Shown here: positions 32,989-41,209 of the stretch, piece by piece
Numbering within the stretch: position 1 is the first letter of the stretch
How the letters are laid out: each line of letters begins with the position of its first letter
DNA from: a virus
Virus record (IMG/VR): IMGVR_UViG_3300045131_002362
Coordinates: 22,709 to 86,708 of that record
Direction: 5' to 3' (one strand)
Length of the DNA: 64,000 nucleotides
Made by a program: the position numbers and the translations under genes
The notes under the pieces: generated by a model
What the model saw: the letters and a program-made list of their open reading frames with translations, nothing else
What the model was told of the DNA's origin: nothing
Database searches by the model: none

Positions 32989-33149
32989 ACCCGCTCCTCA
33001 GTTTTCTCGCACTCTTTCGCCAGATGCCGCTTCGACAGCCAGGGCATGCGCTCGGCCGCCGCAGCGACACACTCTTTCTTTGTCACGGCGCGCACCTCTC
33101 CGCACTGACCGCCCCACCGTGTGTTGAGTCGAATCAACCAGACGGCCAT
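32976..33149 (-). CDS. Hypothetical protein, 57 aa
   Basis: ATG 33149 (MAVWLIRLNTRWGGQCGEVR) has GGAGGCTG upstream and a TGATG overlap with the previous stop. Helical C-terminus (AAAAERMPWLSKRHLAKECE). Unknown. Confidence 0.6.
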   Translation of the reverse strand: MAVWLIRLNTRWGGQCGEVRAVTKKECVAAAAERMPWLSKRHLAKECEKTEERVWQT

Positions 33150-33358
33150 CAGCCTCCTCCCCACAGCGCGAAGCCATCGGGTTTCGAGATCGCCTGCGGC
33201 TTTTGCGCCAATTCGCTCTTCATGCTAAGCATGTCGTACTTTGTAAGGATGATCTTTCGTGCCTCATGCACCGTGTGCGCCATAGCGAACATGATGCCCG
33301 GCGTGTAATCCCTCAGCACGTTTTCCCAAACGTACAGCTTCAGTTTCCTTTCCGCCAT
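33149..33358 (-). CDS. Hypothetical protein, 69 aa
   Basis: ATG 33358 (MAERKLKLYVWENVLRDYTP) follows GGAGGTGTG. Sequence LYVWENVLRDYTPGIMFAMA then HEARKIILTKYD resembles a frequent small phage protein type (lyvWe.vl.Dyt.Gi..AlA...eeA...i). Unknown function. Confidence 0.7.
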   Translation of the reverse strand: MAERKLKLYVWENVLRDYTPGIMFAMAHTVHEARKIILTKYDMLSMKSELAQKPQAISKPDGFALWGGG

Positions 33359-33359
33359 A

Positions 33360-33860
33360 TCACACCTCCTCGTTGTAGATCTTCTCCAGCTCGTCACCGT
33401 AACGCTTGCGCAGCGCCGCTCCGGTCTCTGCGCTGTACACAACAGCCATGGCCTTGTACTCGCCCGGCTTCTGCCCCTTCAGCCGGTAGCAGGTGCTCTT
33501 CTTGCACCTGCGGCGCATGACGAGGGTGAACTCGTGATTGTCGATCAGCTCGGCGACGAACATGTCCGGAGTGAGCCTATGCTCCTCACCGAGGATCGTC
33601 ATGGTGCGGCCCAGGATGTGACCGCGCAGCGCCGCCTCACCGGGGAACACACTTGCGAGTCGCTGCGCCTCGTGCGGATAATCGCTAACGTCGATCGTCT
33701 CGCGCCCGCTCTTGTCGTACCAGTCGAAGCGATGGCAGTCGCCGTCGGCGTTGTTGAGGACGAACGCGACGGGCACTCCGTCGCGCACCAGCTCCGCGTT
33801 GAAGCCGTGGCCCTCCCGACCCATGAACTTTTTGACTTTGCGCACAGTGTATCCGCTCAT
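33360..33860 (-). CDS. Conserved phage protein, 166 aa
   Basis: ATG 33860. The opening KKFMGREGHGFNAELVRDG and HRFDWYDKSGRETIDVSD follow a pattern I recognise in gut and environmental phage early regions, with no known activity. It ends helical (TGAALRKRYGDELEKIYNEE). It starts 2 bp after the previous stop. Confidence 0.7.
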   Translation of the reverse strand: MSGYTVRKVKKFMGREGHGFNAELVRDGVPVAFVLNNADGDCHRFDWYDKSGRETIDVSDYPHEAQRLASVFPGEAALRGHILGRTMTILGEEHRLTPDMFVAELIDNHEFTLVMRRRCKKSTCYRLKGQKPGEYKAMAVVYSAETGAALRKRYGDELEKIYNEEV

Positions 33861-33861
33861 C

Positions 33862-34224
33862 TCACACCTCCTTCATGATTCTGTCGAAGCAGGCCGCGAG
33901 CCCGCACTCGGTCTTCGTGCCCCATGCCGTTTCCCGGCGATCTTTGTGTTCATGGTCATGCTTGAGACTGCACCACACCAGCTCGACCATCTTTAGTGCT
34001 GCGGCGCTATGCTCGTTCAGGGCGCACTTAGGGCAGAACGAGGGTTTGTCCGGTTTCGCAGCGTCAACGAACGCTTGCATCCAAGGCGCGTCCACATCGA
34101 ACTTTTCGCCGTTGTCGAACTCGGCGAACAGGCCGCCGGCATCGGGCCTCGCATAGACCGTAACCTTCGCGCCGTACAGCCGGCTGTTGATGCCGCGATA
34201 ATATCCCGTCTTCATGACTGTCAT
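33862..34224 (-). CDS. Hypothetical protein, 120 aa, possible metal site
   Basis: ATG 34224 follows AGGAGAACGG; a second ATG at 34215 is less well placed. Beta-rich first half (YYRGINSRLYGAKVTVYARP), then FCPKCALNEHSAAAL and later WCSLKHDHEH, which could bind zinc. Unknown role. Confidence 0.65.
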   Translation of the reverse strand: MTVMKTGYYRGINSRLYGAKVTVYARPDAGGLFAEFDNGEKFDVDAPWMQAFVDAAKPDKPSFCPKCALNEHSAAALKMVELVWCSLKHDHEHKDRRETAWGTKTECGLAACFDRIMKEV

Positions 34225-34236
34225 GGCCGTTCTCCT

Positions 34237-34674
34237 TTAAGCCGGAACCGCGAAGTAGCGGTCGCGGTATTCCTTGATTGCTTCCGGAATAATGCCGATG
34301 TCGATCTTGCCCGACTCGTTGACCTCCAGCATGTTCGCCAGCTCCTCGAAGCGGCGATGTCCCGCCCACGTCTGGATCACGTCCTGAAGATCCGAAAGCG
34401 CGTCATCGCACTCGTCGAAGAATCCGACTCCGTGCCCGCTCAGGCTGAAGTAGCAGTTTCCGCCGAACGAGCGCTCCAGACGGTCAAACGACGCCATGTC
34501 GAAGCCCGTCTTCTCCAGATGCGCCCGGAAGCCGGCGCAGAACGCCTCGGCTCCGGTGATCATCTCCGGTGCGAACTGGTGAATCGTCATGCCCTCGAAC
34601 GGGCGCGTTTCGCCGCCGGGATCATCCGCGACCCACAGCAGCGTCTCCAGAAAGTTCTCTGTGTCCTTATTCAT
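34237..34674 (-). CDS. Conserved-looking phage protein, 145 aa
   Basis: ATG 34674 (MNKDTENFLETLLWVADDPG) overlaps nothing and follows GGAGGAAG. FAPEMITGAEAFCAGFRAHL, RLERSFGGNCYFSLSGHGVG and FFDE form a pattern familiar from phage early genes (sfGgn.y.sLSGhG.GFwDe). Function unknown. Confidence 0.7.
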   Translation of the reverse strand: MNKDTENFLETLLWVADDPGGETRPFEGMTIHQFAPEMITGAEAFCAGFRAHLEKTGFDMASFDRLERSFGGNCYFSLSGHGVGFFDECDDALSDLQDVIQTWAGHRRFEELANMLEVNESGKIDIGIIPEAIKEYRDRYFAVPA

Positions 34675-34682
34675 GCTTCCTC

Positions 34683-34919
34683 CTACAGTTTGCTGTCGAT
34701 GCTGTCCAGATCGCCGTTACAGATCGCCTCGATCAGCGGAATGACCCAGCTTTTCGTGTAGCGCTCCGTCGCCACCCTTATCTTCTCGGTGTCCTCTGAA
34801 CAGGGCATCGATTCGTCTCCCTTCAGAGAAAATCCGGCGTTCTTAAACAGAACAAGCTCGGTAAGCTTGCGCTTCGCCCGCGCCAGCGTCGCCGCCTCGC
34901 GCTTTCCTTGCACTCTCAT
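34683..34919 (-). CDS. Hypothetical protein, 78 aa
   Basis: ATG 34919 (MRVQGKREAATLARAKRKLT) follows CGGAGGAAGC and overlaps the previous stop as ATGA. Basic helical start, acidic end. No motif. Confidence 0.65.
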   Translation of the reverse strand: MRVQGKREAATLARAKRKLTELVLFKNAGFSLKGDESMPCSEDTEKIRVATERYTKSWVIPLIEAICNGDLDSIDSKL

Positions 34920-35122
34920 GCTTCCTCCGTTCCCTGCTCGATGGTTTTGCCGCAATGGGCGCACGGCTTTGGCAGCTCCGGGTGGCCCGGATACATGAAG
35001 CCGCGAGACATCGGCCCGCCGCCTTTGCCGAACGACGCCGTGTACGCCTTCGCGCACCTCTTATGGACGAACGCGTCGGCGAACCGCTCGAAGCACATCC
35101 GCACCGCGATGATGGTTTTCAT
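34916..35122 (-). CDS. Hypothetical protein, 68 aa, CxxC
   Basis: ATG 35122 (MKTIIAVRMCFERFADAFVH). A C-terminal PCAHCGKTIEQG pair plus an upstream Cys may form a metal site. Function unknown. Confidence 0.65.
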   Translation of the reverse strand: MKTIIAVRMCFERFADAFVHKRCAKAYTASFGKGGGPMSRGFMYPGHPELPKPCAHCGKTIEQGTEEA

Positions 35123-35131
35123 ACTTGTTCC

Positions 35132-35512
35132 TTACACATTTTTGAGGCGCTCGTGCGCCGACCGGATCATGTCGTGCGCAACGTTACAGGCGTCCAGCAG
35201 AGCAATCTTGCGACGCTCGGCCTCCGCGACGAGATCGGCGGCGATCTTCTTCGCGGCCTGAAGCGCGTCGCACGCTTGCTTGTCCATCCGTTCCGCACTC
35301 GCCTTTGCGTCGGCGATGATCTGCGTCCGGATGGCCTCCGCTTCGCGGTAGTTCTTGGCGTAGCACTCGGCGGGAACGTCATCCATGATGGCGCGCTCCA
35401 GCGCCGGCAGCTCCGCAGTCAGCCACTCGCCGCAGTAGCTCATGTTGCGGTCGCCCAGCCTTGCCACGAACTTCCGCAGCATCGCAATCTCTTCCTGCTT
35501 GCTCCAGCTCAT
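35132..35512 (-). CDS. Hypothetical coiled-coil protein, 126 aa
   Basis: ATG 35512 (MSWSKQEEIAMLRKFVARLG). N-terminal half is a globular phage-type domain (SYCGEWLTAELPALERAI). The C-terminal half is a continuous Ala/Lys/Glu helix (EAIRTQIIADAKASAERMDK). Unknown. Confidence 0.65.
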   Translation of the reverse strand: MSWSKQEEIAMLRKFVARLGDRNMSYCGEWLTAELPALERAIMDDVPAECYAKNYREAEAIRTQIIADAKASAERMDKQACDALQAAKKIAADLVAEAERRKIALLDACNVAHDMIRSAHERLKNV

Positions 35513-35521
35513 ACGACCTCC

Positions 35522-35755
35522 CTAAAGGTTGTTGACGATTACGGTGTTCCGATAGTCCTTGTTGCGTTTGCCGTGCGGATGCCGGCGAAGCTCAGTTCCC
35601 CAAGCCGCGCTCTTCGCCTTACCCGAAAAGAGGCAGCGCAGCTCGTGCCCGTCCCACGACTCCGGCACCTTGCCGGCCGCGATGCTCATCACGATATCGG
35701 CCGCGATGTTGTCCGACAGCTCGCGCACAAAGTGCATCTGGTCTTGTGTGGTCAT
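35522..35755 (-). CDS. Conserved phage protein, 77 aa
   Basis: ATG 35755 (MTTQDQMHFVRELSDNIAAD). The segment IAAGKVPESWDGHELRCLF, followed by a basic RRHPHGKRNKDYRNT tail, is a pattern recognised in many phage early regions. Function unknown. Confidence 0.7.
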   Translation of the reverse strand: MTTQDQMHFVRELSDNIAADIVMSIAAGKVPESWDGHELRCLFSGKAKSAAWGTELRRHPHGKRNKDYRNTVIVNNL

Positions 35756-35931
35756 TTGCTCACCTCGATCTCTTCAACTTTGGCCGACCACGATTCGACC
35801 CATGCCGCCGTTGTCCCGGACAGCATACCCTCATCAGCGAGATGGTCTGCCGCTTCCAGCAGCAGCGGATGCAGATCCTGCACCAAAGCGCCGCCCGAAT
35901 ATTCCACATCGATCGTCAGTCGCAGTTTCAT
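35752..35931 (-). CDS. Hypothetical protein, 59 aa
   Basis: ATG 35931 follows AAAGGAGCG; both ends overlap neighbours as ATGA. Sequence MKLRLTIDVEYSGGALVQDL then an LLLEAADHLADEGMLSG helix and a V..W..KVEE end. This is a frequent form in phage early genes (LHxLL...A..L...G), function unknown. Confidence 0.7.
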   Translation of the reverse strand: MKLRLTIDVEYSGGALVQDLHPLLLEAADHLADEGMLSGTTAAWVESWSAKVEEIEVSK

Positions 35932-36212
35932 GACGCTCCTTTCGCCTTCTTGACAGCGATGCGTGCTAGTTCGGCCCCCTTGTCCATCGTTTCCAGATCG
36001 TCGGGGTCGAACTCGTAGAGCCAGAGGATCTCTTCCAGCGCCGCCAACATATCGGGTGCGGCGCGGATCAGCTCCGCGTTTCCTTCGATATCACAAGGCC
36101 CGATTCTCGCAACGTGCGATTCGTCTTTAACCGAAACAATGTGCGTGGTCGTTACGAACTCGCCTGGCGTCGTCCTTTTCTGGATCTTCCAAGGTCCGGC
36201 TGTGTGATTCAC
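35928..36212 (-). CDS. Conserved phage protein (AAPDMLAAL type), 94 aa
   Basis: GTG 36212 overlaps the previous stop as GTGA. HTAGPWKIQKRT, then GNAELIRAAPDMLAALEEIL is a signature of a very widespread small phage protein of unknown function. Confidence 0.75.
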   Translation of the reverse strand: MNHTAGPWKIQKRTTPGEFVTTTHIVSVKDESHVARIGPCDIEGNAELIRAAPDMLAALEEILWLYEFDPDDLETMDKGAELARIAVKKAKGAS

Positions 36213-36613
36213 TTCGCCCCCTTTGCGCGCTTCTCGACCGCCGCGACGGCTTTGTTGTAGAACCTGGCGAAGCGGCGGGCCTGCGCCAAGCCAACAACCC
36301 TGCCGGTCTTGAGGTGGAAGTCAATTGCAATTGTCCCGTCAACGCAGCCCGCCACAGCATCTCTGAAGCGGTTGCTGCAAGTCGCGACCATTCCGGGACA
36401 ATACTCGGCACCGCTCTCGTAGTGACCATAGCAGGGCAGCCCGAGGGCCGCAATGTTGCCAAGCTCTTCGCTTCCGCCGCCGTCAACCCCGTTGAAGCTG
36501 CCGTTCACGATGCAGTTCTCAACGGTCTCATCTTCCGGCTGTCCCAAATCAACCTCGATCGCCTCGCGGTCGCACTCGGCGTAATTCAGATGCAGCGTCG
36601 TCCTGTCGCTCAT
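36209..36613 (-). CDS. Hypothetical protein, 134 aa
   Basis: ATG 36613 (MSDRTTLHLNYAECDREAIE). Contains three Cys in the middle (LPCYGHYE, YCPGM, TCSNRF) and a C-terminal RFARFYNKAVAAVEKRAKG helix. Unknown. Confidence 0.65.
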   Translation of the reverse strand: MSDRTTLHLNYAECDREAIEVDLGQPEDETVENCIVNGSFNGVDGGGSEELGNIAALGLPCYGHYESGAEYCPGMVATCSNRFRDAVAGCVDGTIAIDFHLKTGRVVGLAQARRFARFYNKAVAAVEKRAKGAK

Positions 36614-36621
36614 ACAACCTT

Positions 36622-37215
36622 CTATTCTGCCGCGTCGATCGCGGCGTTCATTTCCTTCTCCAGCTTGTTGAGCGAGGCGCGGGCCTCGCTACAGCGGGAT
36701 CGAACACACTCACGCACGTCTTCGATCGCCGCTGCCTTGAGGCGCATCGCGTTGTCGCGGATGAAGAGGGCCAGCTTCTCGTGGATATGCTGCTTGATGA
36801 AGGCGCGCTCGCCCTCGGTCGGCTTCTGAAAGCCGCGAACGCGGATGGCGGGCCACTCCGTGCCGTTCTCGTAGACGATGTTCATCTCGCCCATGTCGAC
36901 GCCGCGCAACGTGAACGTGCCGGGGGCCGGGTGCGGGTCGCGCTGGTCCGGTACATAGCCAGCGTGGTCAACACGCGTGCTCTGGTCGTGGTTCTCCTTG
37001 TCGCTGCGCAGCAGGTCGCACCAGTACGTGCGGCCGATGCTCGGCTTCTCCATGTCGCACGGACGCCACTGCGGAATGAGTCCGCCATAATTGCGCCAGC
37101 GGAATCCTCCGCAGCAGCCCTCGAAGTCGGGTCTCGGCCCGATCTGCCGGACACACCAAAGCGTCTCGACAACGCAGCCTTTCTTCGTCTCGAATGCGAT
37201 TTTCAGCTTCAGCAT
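36622..37215 (-). CDS. Hypothetical protein, 197 aa
   Basis: ATG 37215 (MLKLKIAFETKKGCVVETLW). First part beta-rich with many Trp/Cys (ETLWCVRQIGPRPDFEGCCG), C-terminal part helical (EARASLNKLEKEMNAAID). No recognisable domain. It overlaps the neighbouring gene by 7 bp. Confidence 0.65.
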   Translation of the reverse strand: MLKLKIAFETKKGCVVETLWCVRQIGPRPDFEGCCGGFRWRNYGGLIPQWRPCDMEKPSIGRTYWCDLLRSDKENHDQSTRVDHAGYVPDQRDPHPAPGTFTLRGVDMGEMNIVYENGTEWPAIRVRGFQKPTEGERAFIKQHIHEKLALFIRDNAMRLKAAAIEDVRECVRSRCSEARASLNKLEKEMNAAIDAAE

Positions 37216-37442
37216 GACACTTCCTCCTCGATGTGGTAGCTCTCGCGCTCACGGCGCGGGATTGTGTGGTCTGCCTTGCGACGCTCCTCGCAACGGCCCT
37301 CGTGTTCGTGCAACTCTCGCACACTGTTCTCTGCCGACGCTCGGGTCGCGTCGGCCTGAATCGCCAGCCCGGTCTTGTCGTTCACGACATAGAAGCGTCC
37401 AGTGAACGCCCCGCCCGGCATGTCTGGATGTCTCTTGATCAT
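37209..37442 (-). CDS. Hypothetical protein, 77 aa
   Basis: ATG 37442 (MIKRHPDMPGGAFTGRFYVV) overlaps the previous stop as ATGA; GTGGAG upstream. Beta-strand start, then a charged helical end (RERESYHIEEEVSC). Unknown. Confidence 0.65.
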   Translation of the reverse strand: MIKRHPDMPGGAFTGRFYVVNDKTGLAIQADATRASAENSVRELHEHEGRCEERRKADHTIPRRERESYHIEEEVSC

Positions 37443-37600
37443 TGTGATTTCTCCACATTGTATAGCGGCTTGCCTTGGTGTTCTCCGACGACAAGCGTGT
37501 ATTCTTCTGGAATTTCTAACTTTCCGAATCTCGTCACACACAGCCCTTCGAGGCTGAAATAACCGGACATCTCTTTGTCGCGACTGATCTTGATCTTCAC
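37439..37600 (-). CDS. Small hypothetical protein, 53 aa
   Basis: GTG 37600 with AAAGGATGG upstream; an internal ATG would remove ten residues. The product starts MKIKISRDKEMSGYFSLEGL and is beta-rich. The first inverted repeat of the series (37617-37634) lies just before its ribosome-binding site. Function unknown. Confidence 0.6.
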   Translation of the reverse strand: MKIKISRDKEMSGYFSLEGLCVTRFGKLEIPEEYTLVVGEHQGKPLYNVEKSQ

Positions 37601-37616
37601 TTCAGACCATCCTTTT

Positions 37617-37634
37617 TGATTCCACGCGGAATCA
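37617..37634. repeat. 18-nt inverted repeat, copy 1
   Basis: TGATTCC-ACGC-GGAATCA on the + strand. Its end supplies the TGA stop of the methyltransferase gene (37632-37634), and the 53-aa gene follows. Confidence 0.9.
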
Positions 37635-38921
37635 GTTGCCGTTCTTGTCGGTGAATTTCACGATCATCGTTGCGACATCGGTGCCGGAAGATTTGAAAGC
37701 GCCCGAGTCGACATCTTCGATCTCCACACTGTAACCGTCCGCGAGTTCGGAAAAGCATCGACGGTCACGATTGGGCCACATGATCGCGACCAGGATTCCT
37801 CCGGGCCTGAGAAAGCGCAGCGCGTGCTTCACGTGCCGGCAGTCTTGATTTTTGGAGAACGGAGGGTTCATCACGATTCTGTCGAACGTGCCGAGATCCG
37901 CAACCGTCATGTCAAGAAAGTCACCGGAAAACACGGAAAACTTTGTGTTGTCGATCTTCGCGGCCTCTCGGTCCGACAGCTCGACGCCGGTGGCCTCGCA
38001 GCCTTCTGGCAGCGCCCTCAGAAGCGCCCCGTCACCTGCGCTCGGCTCCAGTACACGATTGCCGATCGCAATCTCGGCAAGTTCCACGACATGCGCGGCG
38101 AGCTGGTCCGGCGTATAAAACGCCTGACGGTCTTTCTTCTCGTTTTCGAGATCCCCGGTCTCGATGTAGGCTGCCAACTTTTCGCGTGGATCGTCGGCGA
38201 ACTTGAAACACTGCCCCGACGTGTTCCACTTCCCACCCAAAACGGTCATGACGGCCTTGACCTTTTCGTACAGATCCCTTGCGAGCTGCTTTTTCGGCAG
38301 TCGGACAAAGGTTTCCGCGATCTCGCACTGGGAGACGGCTGTCCGCACAGGGTCGTCCAAAAGGGCAGGAGGCGGGGTTTGTTTCTGACGCTTCACGGTT
38401 TCCTCTTTCTTTTTCGGGATTGTCTCTGCGTCGATCCTCGCGAGATAGCGCGACGCGAGTATCTGGTTTGAGACCACATACACGTCGGCCTTCTTCGTTT
38501 CGTGAACAACGACCTTGAAATACACCTTGTCGTTGCTCACGACCAGCATGTTCTCCTCGCAAGCCTTCAGCACTGCTGCGCTCGGGACGACTCGAAATGA
38601 ACCGCACGGATAGTCGATCGTGACGAAATCCGAAACGATGAGCGAGCCGGCCTTGCTGTCGCCGTTGCCCGGCTTGAAAATGTCTTCCCATTTTTCAGGC
38701 CCGGGGAGAAGCGGCTCGCACAGATGGCCATAGTGGAACTTGGCCGACGGAGTGTGCAGCTTGGAAAGCAGCAGCTCCCTTCTTTCTGCGGGCGTCTCGA
38801 AGATATCGCCGTCTTCGCATTCCGTCCAGAGATCGCCCATGTCCTGTTCAAAAATCTTTGCGCGCTGGCCACGGTATGGTGCGCCGATGTTCACGAAGAT
38901 GCCTTCTTTGATGAGCTTCAT
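37632..38921 (-). CDS. Adenine-type DNA methyltransferase
   Basis: The 429-aa protein has a C-terminal SAM-dependent methylase domain. Motif I is VLEPSAGDGALLRAL (about 291-305), an acidic loop (ATGVELSD) follows, and motif IV is RIVMNPPFS (about 345-353), the NPP(F/Y) of N6-adenine methylases. The YTPDQLAAHVV segment before motif I is typical of restriction-type N6-methylases. The first 180 residues are of unknown fold. No restriction nuclease is adjacent, so protection of phage DNA or epigenetic control is likely. ATG 38921 overlaps the upstream stop as ATGA. It is by far the largest gene in its region. Confidence 0.8.
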   Translation of the reverse strand: MKLIKEGIFVNIGAPYRGQRAKIFEQDMGDLWTECEDGDIFETPAERRELLLSKLHTPSAKFHYGHLCEPLLPGPEKWEDIFKPGNGDSKAGSLIVSDFVTIDYPCGSFRVVPSAAVLKACEENMLVVSNDKVYFKVVVHETKKADVYVVSNQILASRYLARIDAETIPKKKEETVKRQKQTPPPALLDDPVRTAVSQCEIAETFVRLPKKQLARDLYEKVKAVMTVLGGKWNTSGQCFKFADDPREKLAAYIETGDLENEKKDRQAFYTPDQLAAHVVELAEIAIGNRVLEPSAGDGALLRALPEGCEATGVELSDREAAKIDNTKFSVFSGDFLDMTVADLGTFDRIVMNPPFSKNQDCRHVKHALRFLRPGGILVAIMWPNRDRRCFSELADGYSVEIEDVDSGAFKSSGTDVATMIVKFTDKNGN

Positions 38922-39304
38922 TCGTCGCCTTCGCTTTCAAAATCGGGCATCACAATCCCGCTTCCGGCCGGATCTTTTCTAAGTTCCAAGCCGCCCATGT
39001 CACAGTTCTGAATCTTCAGGGCGCATCCGCGCCCGTCCCAGTTGAAGATGGGCTCGGGCTTGCCGTCACCAATGATGCGCCGCATCTCACGCAGGATGGC
39101 CACAGACTCGCGCTTTACGCGCGCCGTCTTGACCTCGCCGTTGCACCAACCGACAGACAAGGCGCGCGCCCTGCGCTCCAGGCGCAGCAGCTTGCGACAC
39201 AGGCGCAGCGGATCGCGCTCTCGGCAGTTGGGCCAGATCGCGAGCAGATCACGTCCATGTCGCTCGATCTGCGCATTCATCTTCTCACGCTGTTTCGCGT
39301 TCAC
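38918..39304 (-). CDS. Hypothetical protein, 128 aa
   Basis: GTG 39304 overlaps the previous stop as GTGA, with GGAGG four bases before. Basic helical N-terminal half (RLCRKLLRLERRARALSVGW), acidic end. The stop overlaps the methylase start. Unknown. Confidence 0.65.
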   Translation of the reverse strand: MNAKQREKMNAQIERHGRDLLAIWPNCRERDPLRLCRKLLRLERRARALSVGWCNGEVKTARVKRESVAILREMRRIIGDGKPEPIFNWDGRGCALKIQNCDMGGLELRKDPAGSGIVMPDFESEGDE

Positions 39305-39474
39305 GTTTCCTCCTTTGCCTCTTCATTCACCTCTTTCAGGAATATGGATACAGCCGTCCGTTTGTTGTAGCCCAAGTACTTCCTGCGAAAGATTGCGTCG
39401 CCGATCTGCGCCTCGATAACAAGCCATCCGCTCGGCGGCGTCTTGATCGCAATGTCCTTTCGCGTAACCCTCAT
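39301..39474 (-). CDS. Small hypothetical protein, 57 aa
   Basis: ATG 39474 overlaps the previous stop as ATGA, and its own TGA overlaps the next GTG. Product MRVTRKDIAIKTPPSGWLVI, then a basic strand and an acidic tail (KEVNEEAKEET). Unknown. Confidence 0.65.
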   Translation of the reverse strand: MRVTRKDIAIKTPPSGWLVIEAQIGDAIFRRKYLGYNKRTAVSIFLKEVNEEAKEET

Positions 39475-39659
39475 TTACGCACCTCCTTCACTTTCGGGCG
39501 CTCAATTACGCCGGCAAGATACAGCGCCTCCTCGTCAAAAGGCTGTGAGAGGTCGCGCCGCATAGCATCGAGCATGTCTACGCTCCAGTCTCTAACATTG
39601 TCGTACTTGTGACGCTGCGCCCTCATATGCGCGACCCGCTGTTCGGTCGTCATAATCAC
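39471..39659 (-). CDS. Hypothetical protein, 62 aa
   Basis: GTG 39659 has GGAGGTTCGC upstream and overlaps the previous stop as GTGA; ATG 39653 is the alternative. Sequence TTEQRVAHMRAQRHKYDNVR, helical. Unknown. Confidence 0.6.
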   Translation of the reverse strand: MIMTTEQRVAHMRAQRHKYDNVRDWSVDMLDAMRRDLSQPFDEEALYLAGVIERPKVKEVRK

Positions 39660-39904
39660 TTGCGAACCTCCTCATAGGCCGATACGGCCATTTCCAGTTC
39701 GCGAACGGCAGTCGACAGACGACAGGTAGGCCAGTCGCGAACGACATTCTTCGCCGCTCGGACAAGGATCTCCTCGGTTGACTTGCGTACGTTCTCGCGT
39801 CCACGTTTGGACTTTCGCAGCGCAGCCTTCTTCTCCTGCGCCCAATGGTACGTCGCCTGGTCTTCTTTGGACATCGTATCCAGAACACATTTCGGAATGC
39901 TCAT
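39656..39904 (-). CDS. Hypothetical protein, 82 aa
   Basis: ATG 39904 (MSIPKCVLDTMSKEDQATYH) overlaps the previous stop as ATGA. Basic and helical (EKKAALRKSKRGRENVRKST). Unknown. Confidence 0.65.
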   Translation of the reverse strand: MSIPKCVLDTMSKEDQATYHWAQEKKAALRKSKRGRENVRKSTEEILVRAAKNVVRDWPTCRLSTAVRELEMAVSAYEEVRK

Positions 39905-40347
39905 TTCGCCTCCTCGATGAGTTCGCCGTAGTAGTGGCCCGGTCGCAGGTTCCAAACGTCCAGATAGTCGTTCACGACGAGCTTGCGGCAGTCCTCCGGA
40001 AGATCCTCGAAGCGGATGCGCTTCCCGAGATGGCACTTGCGGCCGATCGCCGGGGGCCAGTGCCACCCAGGTTTCTCGCCCATCGTGTCGCATGGCTGGA
40101 TCTTCGTACTGCCCCACATGCCGACGCCCTGCGGATGGAAGGGCTCTCCGCTCATGGCGCGATACGGGTACTCGCCGCCGCACGCCTTGACGCACGCAGC
40201 CCCGCTGAACACGACGGTGTAGCGGTCGGTGCTTCCACCAGTGTCGGGGTCTCCACCGTTATCGTAGCAGCGAATCCAACGCGGGATTCCGTTCGGCATC
40301 AGCGACACGAGGCGCTTGGCCAGCATCGCGGGACTTTGCTTCTTCAT
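39901..40347 (-). CDS. Conserved-looking phage protein, 148 aa
   Basis: ATG 40347. The passage IRCYDNGGDPDTGGSTDRYT and VVFSGAA, then YPYRAMSGEPFHPQGVGMWG, is a pattern I know from many phage early genes (cyDnG..sgDRYTvvf.G...yramse.PfhpqGig.w). Function unknown. Confidence 0.75.
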   Translation of the reverse strand: MKKQSPAMLAKRLVSLMPNGIPRWIRCYDNGGDPDTGGSTDRYTVVFSGAACVKACGGEYPYRAMSGEPFHPQGVGMWGSTKIQPCDTMGEKPGWHWPPAIGRKCHLGKRIRFEDLPEDCRKLVVNDYLDVWNLRPGHYYGELIEEAK

Positions 40348-40718
40348 CTTGCGTTCTCCGGTTTGAGCATTCCGCCGCTCTGAAGCGACGCTTCCAGATC
40401 GACCAGATCCTGTATCGGAACAGCCGTGAGAAGGTGGGCGTAGCCTCTCTTCTCAAAAGCATTTCTGGCAGCCGCAGCATCTTTCTCGGCGACCAGAAAG
40501 TTGACCGTCGGCGGCGCCATGCCGTCACCGAACCTGATGCGACCTCCCGGTCCTGAACCACATGCGGGTTTGAAGTCGTTGTTCTTCATCGCGATCTTGT
40601 GCTCTACGCCGGCGGCGGTCAGAATGTCGCCGAAGAACTTCGCGTTCCGCTGGGCATAGTAGTCGTAGGGGCACACGCTATGGCATCCCGTCACGCTCGC
40701 AACGATAAGTTCGCTCAT
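40344..40718 (-). CDS. Hypothetical protein, 124 aa
   Basis: ATG 40718 (MSELIVASVTGCHSVCPYDY); both ends overlap neighbours as ATGA. Gly-rich PACGSGPGGRIRFGDGMAPP and a helical C-terminal half. Unknown. Confidence 0.65.
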   Translation of the reverse strand: MSELIVASVTGCHSVCPYDYYAQRNAKFFGDILTAAGVEHKIAMKNNDFKPACGSGPGGRIRFGDGMAPPTVNFLVAEKDAAAARNAFEKRGYAHLLTAVPIQDLVDLEASLQSGGMLKPENAR

Positions 40719-40975
40719 GCTTCCGGCTCCTTCCATTTGGGGTCGTTGAAAAGACAATACACCTTCGTATCGTTGGCGCAGAGGTCGACGAACAGATCTT
40801 CGAGCTTGAAGCTCACCTCGGCATCGTTCTCACGCATCCGCGCCGCGCCCTCGATCAGCGTCGGCCGGCACATGTCGCGATCCACCTCGATCGTGCCGCT
40901 GAATTCGCCGACTGTCTTCCAATCCGTTTGTGACGCGTGATCTATTATGGCCACGTCTTTGCACACGAATCTCAT
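40715..40975 (-). CDS. Hypothetical protein, 86 aa
   Basis: ATG 40975 (MRFVCKDVAIIDHASQTDWK) overlaps the previous stop as ATGA. Beta-rich with acidic positions (GTIEVDRDMCRPTLIEGAAR). Unknown. Confidence 0.65.
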   Translation of the reverse strand: MRFVCKDVAIIDHASQTDWKTVGEFSGTIEVDRDMCRPTLIEGAARMRENDAEVSFKLEDLFVDLCANDTKVYCLFNDPKWKEPEA

Positions 40976-41208
40976 ACGCACTCCTTCCACAATGCCTGAT
41001 CCAGAACCGGCTTGCCGTCGATCCACAATTCGCCGGGAGGCAGGTTCAACCACATGCCGTTATCCTGCGCTTTGCCGTACACGGGCGTCCACCGCTGCTC
41101 GCCATCGTGCCAGTAGCCGACTGCCGTCTTGTCCGGCCCGTAGATCGCGATGCGCTTGCCGGGGTTGTCCGTCTTGAGCTGTTCCGCCAGACCTTCCGCT
41201 GTGTACAT
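40972..41208 (-). CDS. Hypothetical protein, 78 aa
   Basis: ATG 41208 (MYTAEGLAEQLKTDNPGKRI), then AIYGPDKTAVGYWHDGEQRW. A small alpha/beta protein, no family recognised. Confidence 0.65.
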   Translation of the reverse strand: MYTAEGLAEQLKTDNPGKRIAIYGPDKTAVGYWHDGEQRWTPVYGKAQDNGMWLNLPPGELWIDGKPVLDQALWKECV

Positions 41209-41209
41209 T